Assembly (NCBI GenBank): GCA_016859345.1
Contig: CM029115.1
Coordinates: forward strand, 13,142,501 to 13,206,500
Reading direction: 5' to 3'
Origin: Istiophorus platypterus
Taxonomy: Eukaryota > Chordata > Actinopteri > Istiophoriformes > Istiophoridae
DNA: 64,000 bases
The notes beneath the pieces were generated by a model. It was given only the letters and a program-made list of their open reading frames with translations. It ran no database searches and was not told the DNA's origin. Shown piece after piece: positions 13,671 through 25,860 of this stretch (position 1 is the stretch's first letter; the number at the start of each line of letters is the position of its first letter). The position numbers and the translations under genes are program-made.

Positions 13671-14153
13671 CTTGCAACAATTTTTAACATTTCATGCACC
13701 TCCCTTGGGAGCCACAAAAGGCTTTATGAAACTTTTTTCACATATGCATTAGTTCCTCCCTATGATCTGTAAACAGACTTTGATTTCTAAAATCAGTGAA
13801 GTTTACTCCTTAAGCAGTAATTTTGGAAGAGTCAAGGGTGAGACATTTACCCACAGAGTCTGGCAGTGACAAGGTGCAGATCAGGTCCAGGAATCCTGAT
13901 TTTGACACGAATGCTTAGGATTCTGCATCATGTCAAAACCTGCAACTTAAGACAAAACCCTGTCTTCTTCTGACCTCATCTTCATCTCATTTGTATTTTT
14001 CAGTGTAGGAGAAAGGACAGAAATTGTATGTGTGAGTGTTCGTCTAGAGACATAGCTGAGAGTCAGTGAGAATGAGCAGAGTAAATGAAGACGTGGACTG
14101 GAGGGAGAGGTGTAGAGGAGAGAGGAGGTGGAGTTTTCTCTGTGTTCTGTTGC

Positions 14154-14160
14154 TATAAAA
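14154..14160 (+). promoter_or_regulatory. TATA box of the urea transporter gene
   Basis: TATAAAA lies 50 bases upstream of the first ATG of the urea transporter. Transcription would start near 14180-14190 and leave a 5' UTR of only about 25 bases. A purine-rich tract (about 14085-14130) precedes it. Confidence 0.6.
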
Positions 14161-14209
14161 GCCTTCAGTGGATGCCTCTGTAGTGCAGCTTGAGATAAGC
14201 TGGCAACCC

Positions 14210-17200
14210 ATGCAGCCGGTGCCTATTCTGGGACCTATGCCTGAATCACACCGCACAAAGGTAGGAGCACTTGTAACTGTCTGTCAACAGGACAGTAAAC
14301 CACCATCATACTTTAGTTAATATGTGCGTATTTGATCGAATGAGAACATATTTAATGATTATAAGTTAGGTACATAATTCTTTATCAGACTGCATTAATT
14401 TTGATGGATGATATATTAAAATCCAGTAAAGTAAATAAAACCATAGTGAGGTAATGAAGTTTTGTATATATCAAAAGGCAGCTGGTCGGTTTTGTTTAAC
14501 CTTCTCTGCTCTGTAATAGAGCCAGAATTAAATTATGTTTTTTTAAATCAATCAAGACATAGCATTATATTTTACATATTGTTTTTTTTCACACATGTTA
14601 AAAGAATGAAGATATAGTAACAAATGAATACATATATAAAATAATACATCCATATATACATCTAGAATAGATATTTACATATTTTATATAAAAGCATATT
14701 TAGAAAATATTTTACATTTTATGCAAACATACTGTATGTATGTATGTATGTGCATATATATGTGTATATATATATATATGTATATCTATATATATACATA
14801 TATATATATACATATATATGTATATATATATACATATATATATATGTATATATATATATACATATATATGTACACATATATATAATTAACAATGAACATT
14901 CAATTTGCTGCTAAGTGACATCTCTCCTTTCAGGATATTCAGAAGAATATCAGCTGTTGCACTTCTATTGCACTGCCCACCAGCTCTCCTGTCACCAGCT
15001 TCACTGTAAGTCAATACTCAGATTTCAGACACATGGACACATTTTACACACAAACAGCTCTCATTTACTCTCTTATTAATTTCTAACCTGGCTCCAGGAA
15101 CTCCAGCCACTGATGACGCACCCTGACCTGCCTCCTGAGCATGAAAACTCCCAGGGAGATGTGAAGGAGAAGGACCCGGTGCAACCTGCGGGACCCACAA
15201 ACCTGCAGAAGGCCCGGGCCCACTTTCTCAAAGGAGTCTCTTACTTCTCTGGAGACATGGAGGTGTTTGGAAAGTGGATGGAGAGTAAGTTAACACTGAC
15301 TGCATACTTTGAAAAAATACTGTCCTGATCCACATAAAGGGGAGTAACACAGTGGTACACTGGACATGACATAATTATAAATTCACAGGATGTTGTGCAT
15401 AACCTTACAAGGATACTGACTGTACCCTTGGGAGACACATAATGAATCCATTTCCCCTTTACTCTTACAGAGCATCAGCATTCTGCACATTGTTCACTCC
15501 ACCCTGAATGTAATTACTTTCAGGGTATTTGGAGAGCAACACATTATGAGAACTCTGGGAAAATGCCAACTCTCTCTCTCTTCTTTCTTTCCATCCTCCA
15601 GAACAGTTCCTCTTGCTGCAGCTGCTGGACTGGGTTTTGCGTGGAGCGGCCCAAGTGATGTTTGTCAACAACCCTCTAAGTGGCCTCGTCATTTTTGCCG
15701 GCCTCATCCTGCAGAACTACTGGTGGGCCCTCAACGGCTTTGTGGGCACACTTTTTGCGACCATTTCTGCCCTCATTCTGCAACAGAACAGGTTTGAACA
15801 CATATTCTTTTTACTAAATTGATTGTACTCACCATCATTGACAACGAAACATTCTATAATTACTGATGATTCATATACACCGTCATGTTGTGCAACAGGA
15901 AAATATGAATTCATTCATTCATTCAAACGACTTTCTTTCAGGGGTGCAATAGCTGCAGGGCTTTACGGTTACAATGGCATCCTGGTGGGTCTGCTCATGG
16001 CCGTGTTCTCCAATGCAGGAGACTGGTACTGGTGGCTTCTGCTTCCCAACATCTTCATGTCCATGATGTGGTAAGCAGATGGCAAAATGATGCAGCATAT
16101 TCATATCATAAGAAATGAGAGGTAGATGAACCCAACAGATAAACCCAAGGAGGACATGTAAAATCTCAAAAATGATTAGTTTATCGTAGTATGAACATAA
16201 AACTATCGAGACTTTGAGGGCTAACAGGTCAGTGCAGCTGAAGAAATTTTGTGTTTCCAGATGTCAGTTTGCCACATGTTTGATGGTAGCACAGTGATGG
16301 CCCACGGTGGCATCTCTGTAACTGGTTGGAATCATTATATAATACGTAGTAGGAATTGTGCAGAACCAGCTGTGAATGTGACAAGGATATGAGCTCAATT
16401 TTTTTTAAAAAGGCACTTAAATAAGTGTGAGAGTTAAATATGGATTAATGGATTATCATTGTGTTTCAGCCCGATCCTTTCCAGTGCCCTGGCATCTATT
16501 AACAGTCGCTGGGATCTGCCAGTGTTCACCCTGCCGTTCAACATCCTTGTGTGTCTCCACATGGTCGCCACTGGCCACTACAACCACCACTTCCCCCAAG
16601 TCCTCATTCAGCCTCGCTCTGAGCTGCCAAACATCACCTGGAGTGAAATCGATGTACCCAAGGTAGTGGCACGCCAGGGTTATTCTATATATTCTAAGAT
16701 TTTCTGTGGGTGATGTATAATGTACAATTCTACATTAGATTTTAAAAGCCTCGCTTGTCAGTATTTTCAGTCAAGCTGGCTGAAAGATCCTTGTTCAGGT
16801 TAGCTACAGTTTTACTTACTTGCGAAAGTGCAAGTTGTTTTGTAAAGGTGCATTGAAGCTAACAGATGATAACGAATAGATGTCAATCAGTCAGTCTCAA
16901 CACAACTACTAGTAAGGCAACATGAATGTCCATTACTGGGATTCGATCATGCTTAAATTATGTTTAAATTCTCTGTCTGTTCCTATTTAGCTGTTCATGT
17001 CAGTGCCAGTGGGAATAGGCCAAGTCTACGGTTGTGACAACCCCTGGACAGGAGGAATCTTCATCATCTCGCTCTTCATCTCTTCACCCATTACCTGTGC
17101 TCATGCCGTGTTGGGATCTGCAGCGGGCATGGTTTCAGGTGAGAGGACCAGACGATATCTTGGCATGCATCCACAATAGGAAGGGTTTGGAATAATGAGC

Positions 17201-18275
17201 AACTATACAAGTGATTCTGTCTCACCGCAATAAACAGCGCATCTTATTTTTGCTTCCCTACATGCTTATAGAATGAATTCAAGCCCCAATATGTCCCAAC
17301 TCCAAGATGACCCCAAAATAAAGGTGCAAAATAACCAGGAGGGTTATTATATATTAAGATAATCCAAATTTGAGATCAGCACTTGTCTGATAGCGTTACT
17401 GTTTTTATTTTGCAGGTCTCGCTCTGGCAGCTCCTTTTGGAGACATCTACTTTGGCCTCTGGGGATATAACTGTGTGTTAGCCTGCATCGCTATCGGAGG
17501 AATGTTTTACGCTCTCACCTGGCAGGTGCACCTGCTTGCCATTACGTGTGGTGAGTAGACACCAGGAAGATAAAAACACTATCTGAAAATGCATCTAATC
17601 CAGATAGGATGACCATATGACATGTTCAACACTTGCAGAGTCACCAGATGTTTGTAATCTATGATCATACATGCTACAGCATGCGCACAGCAACATGGCA
17701 TCTAACGTTATCTCTCGTCTGCTCCTCTGCAGCTTTTTTCTGTGCATACCTCGGCTCAGCTATTGCCAACATAATGTCTAATGTGAGTAAACATTTTCTC
17801 TCACTGCATTATATATCCGCCTGTGATAAACACAAGATGATGTACATTACATACTTTGCATCTGCAGTTTGGTCTACCAGCCTGCACCTGGCCTTTCTGT
17901 CTCTCTGCCCTCACGTTCCTCCTCTTAACCACGGGGACGAATAGGATCTTCAAACTCCCGCTGGCCAAGGTCACCTACCCCGAGAAAAACCTGGGCTTCT
18001 TCTGGAAGATGCAAAAGCAGGAAAAAATGGAGAAGGCTGAGAAGGAGAGGAAAGAGAAGGAGGAGCAGCAGAAAGCCATCGAAGATGAGGTGATACTCAA
18101 TGAGAAAGAGCAGCTGAGGCTTGAGCTTGAAAGAATTGAAGAAGGGAGAGTAGCAAGTGAGGCATCAGAGGCTAATAATGATGAGATAGCTGGGTTAGGA
18201 ACACTGGGCACTGAAGAAGAAGAAGAAATTAGGCACAATGATCTACCTGAGATCACTCCTGCTGATTATGTTTAA
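14210..18275 (+). CDS. slc14a2: Urea transporter, SLC14 family (520 aa, 10 exons)
   Basis: A plasma-membrane channel-like carrier for facilitated urea diffusion, working as a trimer; in fish it is typical of gill and kidney. Coding exons: 14210-14260, 14934-15005, 15098-15284, 15602-15791, 15942-16070, 16470-16662, 16991-17138, 17416-17550, 17733-17782, 17868-18275; all phases close. The two homologous membrane halves are clear: the first holds DWVLRG, NNPLSG, YNGILVGLLMAVFS and the LP box LPVFTLPF; the second holds GQVYGCDNPWTGG, GLWGYNCVLACIAIGG and LPACTWPF. An N-glycosylation site (PNITW) sits in the central extracellular loop. The last exon continues about 95 residues past the membrane core as a Glu/Lys-rich, probably coiled-coil tail (about 426-520), longer than I expect for fish UTs (about 475-490 aa). 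The first ATG was chosen because it lies just after the TATA box; M47 at 15113 is an alternative. Assignment to SLC14A2 or SLC14A1 is less certain than the family. Confidence 0.95.
14739..14886. repeat. (TA)n/(TATATG)n microsatellite in intron 1
   Basis: About 150 bases of alternating TATATA, TATATG and CATATA units within intron 1 of the urea transporter, ending about 50 bases before the exon 2 acceptor. It is self-complementary and could fold into long hairpins, but it looks like a simple repeat. Confidence 0.95.
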
Positions 18276-18286
18276 TACTACATTTC

Positions 18287-18290
<4 letters not shown>

Positions 18291-18357
<67 letters not shown>
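18291..18357. repeat. (GA)n microsatellite in 3' UTR
   Basis: A pure GA run that starts 15 bases after the urea transporter stop codon, so it lies in the 3' UTR of that transcript. Confidence 0.97.
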
Positions 18358-18363
<6 letters not shown>

Positions 18364-18518
18364 ATATGGTAATGGCACTTAAAGGTATATTTGTAAATAT
18401 TCTTTTAATGCATTTGTATATTTTACTACACATTGAAAACTTATGCTGGCAGGTTTTTCTGAGTCCAGTTGATGTTTCACTGGATGATTTGTTGCACTAA
18501 TATGTTCTGTAAAACTTT

Positions 18519-18544
18519 ATTAAATGTATATTTTTCTAAATAAA
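18519..18544 (+). terminator. Polyadenylation signals of the urea transporter
   Basis: ATTAAA at 18519-18524 and AATAAA at 18539-18544 are followed by a T-rich tract. They would end the transcript near 18560, giving a 3' UTR of about 280 bases. Confidence 0.65.
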
Positions 18545-21500
18545 TGTTTTTTTTTTGATAATCAGTCTAGTCCACTGTGATTTATTAAATGATTTCTGAA
18601 AATACTACTGAAGCTGAATATGACATGATTGGAAGTATTCTATGAAATCTATCATCATCAGCCATAATATACAAAACCAAAGATGACATTCCTTGCACTT
18701 TCCCATGAATAGAGGGGTATCTTCTTTTTTTGTTTGTGTATGAACAGTGAACAAGTAAGCACTTTTTACCATAAACTCAACTAAGTGGTATTGTTGCTTA
18801 CATGTGACTTTTTTACATCACAGTTGGTATTTTGTTACAACATCGCATCACATGTACATTTTCAATTTGATCTTTTTTTATTTTACAAAGCAGCTTGAAC
18901 AACTTTTTATAAGGACATTTAGTTAACAAAAGTAAATTTCTCCCCAGGGTAACTTTGCTGTAGTTCAACTTCCCCCAGTGCTTACATATTGGTAGCTTGC
19001 AAAACAATGCTTTCAAAGTAGCTTCCCCGACACTATGTAGTTCGCACTACTGTGCAAAACACACTTACATCACACATCTACTATACTTTTCATCTTTCCA
19101 AATCATGTCATTATAATTTTTACATGTAGCCTATACACAAACTGGCCATAAGCAAACCAAACGTCCTTCATCACAGGAGGAAATGCAAAGTAGGGTCTGT
19201 TTTCAGTTCACCAAGCTGGACTGGGACTGGAATTCAGCTGTGCCCCCAGTCATGCACAGGGCTGTGCAGTGGAGACCAGCCCATGACCTCTACCTCCTAC
19301 ATCGGTATGACTCAATTACTCTGGGGGTGCTTTAATGTTTCTCCAATGACACTAATGAAGCTTTGAAAATAGGTAAAAGAGAACCAACGGACAGTTTTTG
19401 GAATGTCCCCCTTTCAAGGCCAAAAAAAAGTGTAAGAAAACAAGCAATCAGCCAGGTTGCTTTACCTAGAATAAAGCCAGGAAACAGGATGAAACAGGTC
19501 CTGCCCAAACGTAACAAACTCTGCAAACCTACAACTTTAGAGCTCACTAATTAACAGGTTAAAACTCATTAGTTTATACAAACCAAAATGTAAAAAAGAC
19601 AACTTGCAGTTGTAAGGGGTATTATGGGCCATACTATTTCTTGGTCAGGAGCAGCAACTTCTTTATAACCAAATATTCTTAGATGGCTTTTAACAAGAGA
19701 TTAGTCATGTGAATATGTTGGAATTGTGGAAAATGTTGGAATTGCATTCATATGAGGAACATATACAACATCCTGGCTGCATGAGAGGTCTGTGGTGTTC
19801 GGTTGCTTTTCTTTCCCATAAAAGATGCCCCACAGGTGGTGAGGTTTGACTTGTGTTAGATAGTTTTTATTGGAGACAGAACTTGAGGGTATGTCTCCTG
19901 CTAAGAAAACCATCCAATACTTAGAAATTACTGACTTTCATAAACTTAATAAAATCTGCTCAGTTTAGTACAATAGGTCAATAAGCATGAGCTTCAAAGG
20001 GCACACTGGCAAGTTCCCTTGGTCTGGTGATGTTATTTGGGTTGCACAACGTGCCTGCAACATTCCAGCGCTTAATGAAGCATGTGGATGCTGGTTTGGA
20101 TGGTTGTGCAGTTTACTTGTATCAGCGATCCAAGAGCCTGGCATGTTCAGCAGATTCACGGTTTAGTTGATATTGGCATGGTTGCTGCTCACGATGAATC
20201 TGTCAAAATTTGAGTTTGCTAAAGTCAAAGTTACATACCTACGTTTCAACAAGTCCTCCAACCTCAACAACTATAAAGGTCACTTGTCCATACTCTCACA
20301 TAAAACCCATAGGAGCGTACCAGCAGCAGCTATACCGGACCTTCATTGTGATAACAATGTCTCCTCCTAATGTGCAATTGGTCGCTCTATACACTACATA
20401 ACCTGATTCCTCCTTTTCACTCTCGTCTTAATTAGTCTCCTAAGCTTATGGGTGGGCAAGGCAAAATAATAAAAAAAAAACAAATAAAGATAAATTATTC
20501 AATATATTTCACCCCTAAAAAATAAATGAATTGAAAAAATTAAAAGCAACAGAGGGCTCTCATGTCACTATTTGTGATCAAACAAATGTCAAAATACATT
20601 TGATATCTTCCAGTTGCCGTGGCACGAGCTCCTCTGCAGTTTGAGGAAGTGTTTTGTTTGGAAGTGGATGTTTCCACTGCAGAAAGACATCCTGTGCTGC
20701 TGCAAAATCAAAACCTGGAGTGTCAGTATCTTATAGGAATTTTACTAACCATAACCGCAATTAATAAGTTACTGAGAAAGAGGAGTTCTGCTTAATTTTG
20801 ATGAGCACATGGGGTCACATGTGTCTCCTCCAGTCAAATACGTACAGATTACAACTTTCTTGCAATTATAATGACAAGATATTAGTATTGTTATTGGTAC
20901 AGAGATTTCAGTTACATGTGTTACTCCCTCTTGATTGGCTAATAGTCTGGAAAATGTCTGAAGTATTTGTCACAAGTTCTTTGTTTGCTTATATTTACAT
21001 CAAAAGGTGATGTTTCATGTTAGAAAACCAAAATGAAATGTTTTCTGGACGTAGGATCTTAAGGCTTTTAGGGTGTGTATGGCTTGTTCAGAGGCCATTA
21101 AGCAGGTAGGACAGGACGTCAGGAAATAGTCCACACATGAAAAGCTTGGGCCTAAGGCCCATTAAATGGCTTTACCATTAACATGGCTCTATTCTCTTTC
21201 TTCTAGGCCTCCAATAGATAGCTTCGGGTTTTTGGCTTCTACATATTTACATTGAAAGTATCCATTCTTTGCAATAATTAACAGTAACACTGATTAATAT
21301 TCTATTTGCTTTTATTTTGACTTCTAGTTCATTTGCATGGGAGGGCAATAAGAACATATACAATATTCTGCATCTGCCAATCTCACAGGTGCAAACAGGG
21401 AAAGGCAGGTGGCCTTCAGCGCGGAAACCTGACCCTGATTTTGCATTTCTGTGAATTCATGCGAAACCTCCTCTGACTCTGACAATGTTCCATCCAAATT

Positions 21501-24500
21501 TTTGTAATTACAACTTTGACATGTTTTAACTTTTCTTGAAAGGTTGAAAATTTTTGGTCGGGTCTTTAAAATCCTTTCATATTGTCATAAAATTAACTCA
21601 AAAGCACACGGTGATCAAGCTGCAAAACCAGGCTGCTTTCCCTTATTCCTGAAAATATAACAGTCTGGAGATACAAGGAAGCTTCCAGTGCTTTCTACCT
21701 CAATACAAGCGTGTGAGATACAGTACAAAGATAGGTTTGATAGAAGATCAGATAACTGTGCCCATATCTAGCTAGAAGCTTTCCTGCAATTTGTTTAGAG
21801 AACTAAATTACAAATCTGCAATTTTCCATCTCAGACATACAGGAACTGAATATAGTGAGTTTATCAGAAAAGCAAAACAACAATGAGGTGAACCAACAGT
21901 GTCTACGCACACTTTTCTGTTGAATGTGCATTATCTTACATCCTGCTTACATAGCATTGTGACACATTTATGACTTCATGCGTCCTCACACCAAAAGGTT
22001 TCAAAAACTGTATGGAACTTGTCCTCTGAGTGTACGCTTGGACCTAAGACAACAGCATCCACCAGCCCTAATGATGTGACACCGGTTCAAAAGAATCGTA
22101 CAAACTTAAGATAGTGATCACTTGACATACACATATGACCTGAAAGTTACCCTAAACATTCCTATTTTCTCTCCGGAACCTAAACTTCTCAGCAGTGTCA
22201 CAGCAAAGATAACTCATCACAACAAGTCCTAGAGCTGTGATCATAGTTTGACACAAACAAGCTTACATAATCAGATATTTAAAATAGGACCTCATTAGGT
22301 CTTATAACCAATTTAATCTAATCCGCTACTCTTTCGAAACACCACAGTTCGGCCTATGTTTAAGAGCAACAATACTGTTCTCGTGAGTCCAGGACCCACA
22401 GCAGCAGATGTAGAGTGTGTGGACCAGGGAGAGGAAAGATAGGGTGACCTCTAATGGTGGTGGTGGTAGTGTGTTGTGGTGTGTGTTCCTGTCCTTGACA
22501 TGTCTGTAGTGCGCAGGTTACCATTAAGGTGGAGACCCCCTGGGAGATTCCTGAGATGTCCTATGAGACTGATTGTGCAAAAACCTGCTTTTGTAAAGTG
22601 CTAAGACTAAAAATGAACATTAAAAAAGAATAAAACTGTAAATTTATATTAGATTACGTGTAACCACCTAAATGGCAAATTTGATTTGGCACAAAGTGGA
22701 AAATTCAATTCTTTACCATAAAAATCAAGTAATCCTATCATACATCTTTACATCTAAGGTCCTATATCAAGATCCAGTGTACTTTAAACAACACAATATC
22801 ATTAAGGAGCAAGATTCATAAATGTGATGGCCGAAACTGCAACTGTACCACTGTGGTTGAAACCACAAAGGTCAAGTCTTCACCTCCAGTTCACCTCCGC
22901 ATCCACCGTTTGATCACACCTTCGCTATCTGATGTTGTACAGTCTCCTAGGCTTCAGCTCATTGAACATTTTCCGCCTGACTCTGCTAGCTTGAACTCTG
23001 AAGTCACAGTCTTCAAAGCACCAACCAGCCCCACCAATCACAGGCGATGCCTCAAAATCTGTGCACTCATACACACGCTCAAACCAAAAATCTGTGCAGC
23101 TGGAGCAGCCAGATTTCTATTTGATACTAAGAGTCTATTGCCACCATCTGATGACAGCAGGGGTTAAAGAGAGGAGGGAAAAAGAAAAAGACAATGAAAG
23201 AGACTGAAAGGCAGAGTTATTGGGCAACATGTAGCTGAGCACAATATCATGAGTTGCACATCCCTAGAAGCACATCAGTGACAAACGGTTCAAGATACAA
23301 GCACAAAAAGTTCATGTTCGTATGTAACCTTCAACGAATTCCAGGAGGCCTTTCAGTCATCCACCAGTTTCTTATCACACTCCTCACCTGCTGCTCACAT
23401 TTCCTCATTCAAAGACTTCCCCCACAATTCTTCGCATATCAGTGTCAGTGATCATTTGTTATGTAATGTTTAATCTCACTGAATCAGAAATGCATCGCTC
23501 AGTTCGATCTGATACCCAATGTGGTGAAGCCTCTGATGGATGCAGATGACTGTGACCGTGAACAGCTCTGCTGATAGTGTCAACTTGACCTCTTTGTTTA
23601 GCAGGGCAGCATAGTTAAAATGGTTGTTTTGACTGAATGGGGTCAACCATGGTTCTGATTGATGATAGACTGACGGACTGCGTGGGTGACGCTTGACGTA
23701 CGGGACGAAGTGCATTTAGCATCATCATAGCATAGGAGGGCTGTGCGGGAGCAGCTAGCATTTTAAATCTTCATAGTGTATATGGTCATGTAACCTGATA
23801 ATCACCCTCAATCAGCGTCTGCGTACGTGCTCTGGGCCTTTTGTCCCACAGAGGCTTAAGTCGTGATGTGGCCTGATACAGTGATCTTATCTGCTCTTTT
23901 ACATAATTTCTGATCTTTAATCTGACCTCAAATTATGAATTTATACTTTGACGGATCTCCTTAAAACCCCCTGCATAGCTGCTGACTACACTCTACACGT
24001 GCAGATTGTAGAAGTTATCAGATCACCCAGTGACTGATTTTGCTCCCTGATGGCTGCACAATATAACAAAGGACTTAAATCTGCAGCTGCACGACAGTAC
24101 TGCAGACACGCAAAACTGCCAAGCATATCGTAGATGCGCAGCACTACTTAGAAGTATTAGATTCTAAAATAAGAGTATTTCTTCTTGGTGAGACTCAAAT
24201 GGGACTTTTTATGTTTTATGCGTCTAGTTTTATTAAAGTGTTTTTAAACGGGGACAATAATACTGAATTAAAATAAACTGACATATTGTATGTTTCAGTA
24301 CATGTTATTCATCTGACGTATACAGTCGCTAGTTTCTTTGGTTTTTACATGCAGAACATTTGATGAACTCAGCAATTATGATGCATTATTAAACTGGCCA
24401 TCAGTAATGAGTATTTTTGATCAACTATTAAAATGCTTACAGGTGATGCATATATAATATTGATAGATGGGTACTGTAAGATCTTGTGCATTTTCATCAT

Positions 24501-24764
24501 ATTGTATTTATGAATTCTATGAGTATGTCATTCTAGTGTATATTTAGGATGCCATTTTAACATCTGGCTAGGGATAACAGATGGAAATGAACCTTTTAGC
24601 TTAATTCTGGCGTATTTACAGTTATTTTTTCCCCTTTTGATCAATGATCATTGTCCCTGTCAAAAAAAACATTTGAAATAAATGTAATTCTCTAAGAGGG
24701 AATGCTTAATGTGTCAGCATATATTAATACAATAATGCAAAAACACAACGCTTACTTTTGACAC

Positions 24765-24910
24765 TTATATACACGTTTAATACTTGAACACTTTTACTTA
24801 AATAAAATTTTGAATGCATGACTTACTTTTTAATGAGGTATTATTCCATTGCAGTATTGATAATTTTACTTAAGTAAAAGACTTAAGTCCCTTTCCATCT
24901 GTGGTAGCAG
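24765..24910 (+). repeat. Dispersed teleost repeat ('AAGTAC' family), copy 2
   Basis: Matches the right-hand end of the repeat seen at 12184: CTTTTACTTAAATAAAATTTTGAATGCA, then TTTTACTTAAGTAAAAGACTTAAGT and a final CTTTCCATCTGTGG. It is noncoding and diverged. Confidence 0.6.
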
Positions 24911-25444
24911 GACCCACCAATACTCCTCTAAAGGAAACATACTGGAAACTTCCGTAGGTTCAGCACACGCAAGTAAAGTTATGTAGATTTTTGAGTCATG
25001 TGACATGACTAATATCTTATGTATATCTATAGTGCAATGCAATAAGCTTCTAGAAGTTACGCCTGAGCTCCTATGGAATGAGACAAACTACAGTTGTCAT
25101 CTCTCCTCTCGTGCCATACCATGACATCAGGAATGTTTATCTGTGTTCACCTCTGCCATCACCACCTGCACTCACAAATGCAAAAACACACCCGCAGTAC
25201 GTGTCATTACTGTTCATTATTCCTGTTATGTGGAAACCATCCATGACCCACAAAGCATACTTACATGTTTTTGTTTTGAAGCGGGTCATCAGATGAAAAT
25301 GTGCGTTTTTGTTTTTTTTCCCCACTGTTTTCTGTCTCACATGCTTTATTCAGATGAAAAGGGGGAAATGGAAACCAAGTTCAGAGCCTGTAACCATGTT
25401 AGTGGTTTAGGGACAGTGGTGCTTTCAACAAAATGCCATCGCTG

Positions 25445-25860
25445 ACATGCAAACATACTTACAATAACAATGTTAATATGCTGATGTAAAGCAAGTACAG
25501 TATAATGTTCAGCATGTTTGTATATAAACATTTGCTAATTGGCACTAACATAAAGTACAGCTGCTGTCGGCAGCTTGCTGACGGGAATGTTATTAATTTT
25601 TCAGGAAAAATTGAAATTTGTCAGAGTTAGACAAAAAGTCAGGGGATCAACAAAGTTATTAGAGTTAACCTTGAGGGGAACAAGAACTTCAGTTCCAAAT
25701 TATTTGGCAATTAAATCAATAGTCCAATAGTTGTTGATGCATTTTACGTAAAAGCTCAAATGATAACCGCATGGTGGCAGTGGAGTAAAGTCAAGTGATC
25801 ACCAAAGTCTGTAGGATTCATCCTCTGGAGACCATGACATGTCATTCAGTTTAAAAGTAG
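25445..25860 (+). repeat. Dispersed teleost repeat ('GCTAACATGCT ... GTCAGGGGATCA' family)
   Basis: A long worn copy of a very common fish repeat. Successive landmarks are ACAATGTTAATATGCTGATG, TTTGCTAATTGGCACTAACA, AAAGTACAGCTG, GACGGGAATG, AAAAAGTCAGGGGATCA, and near the end AGGATTCATCCTCTGGAGAC. The phrase 'GATCACCAAAGT ... TTCATCC' appears twice in related form, suggesting a rearranged or nested copy. No coding capacity. Confidence 0.65.

Noticed and set aside
14739..14886. Self-complementary TATATA/CATATA region as an RNA hairpin gene
   Set aside because: It is explained by a simple AT-type microsatellite, without the sequence complexity of a microRNA precursor.
22451..22605. Minus-strand open stretch of about 50 codons ending in several histidines and a stop
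   Set aside because: It has a protein-like look, but the histidines come from a simple GGT repeat, and no upstream exons of a known gene could be joined.
22853..23167. Plus-strand ORF of 104 codons
   Set aside because: Low-complexity, Pro/Ser-rich translation without a motif; no exon partners found.
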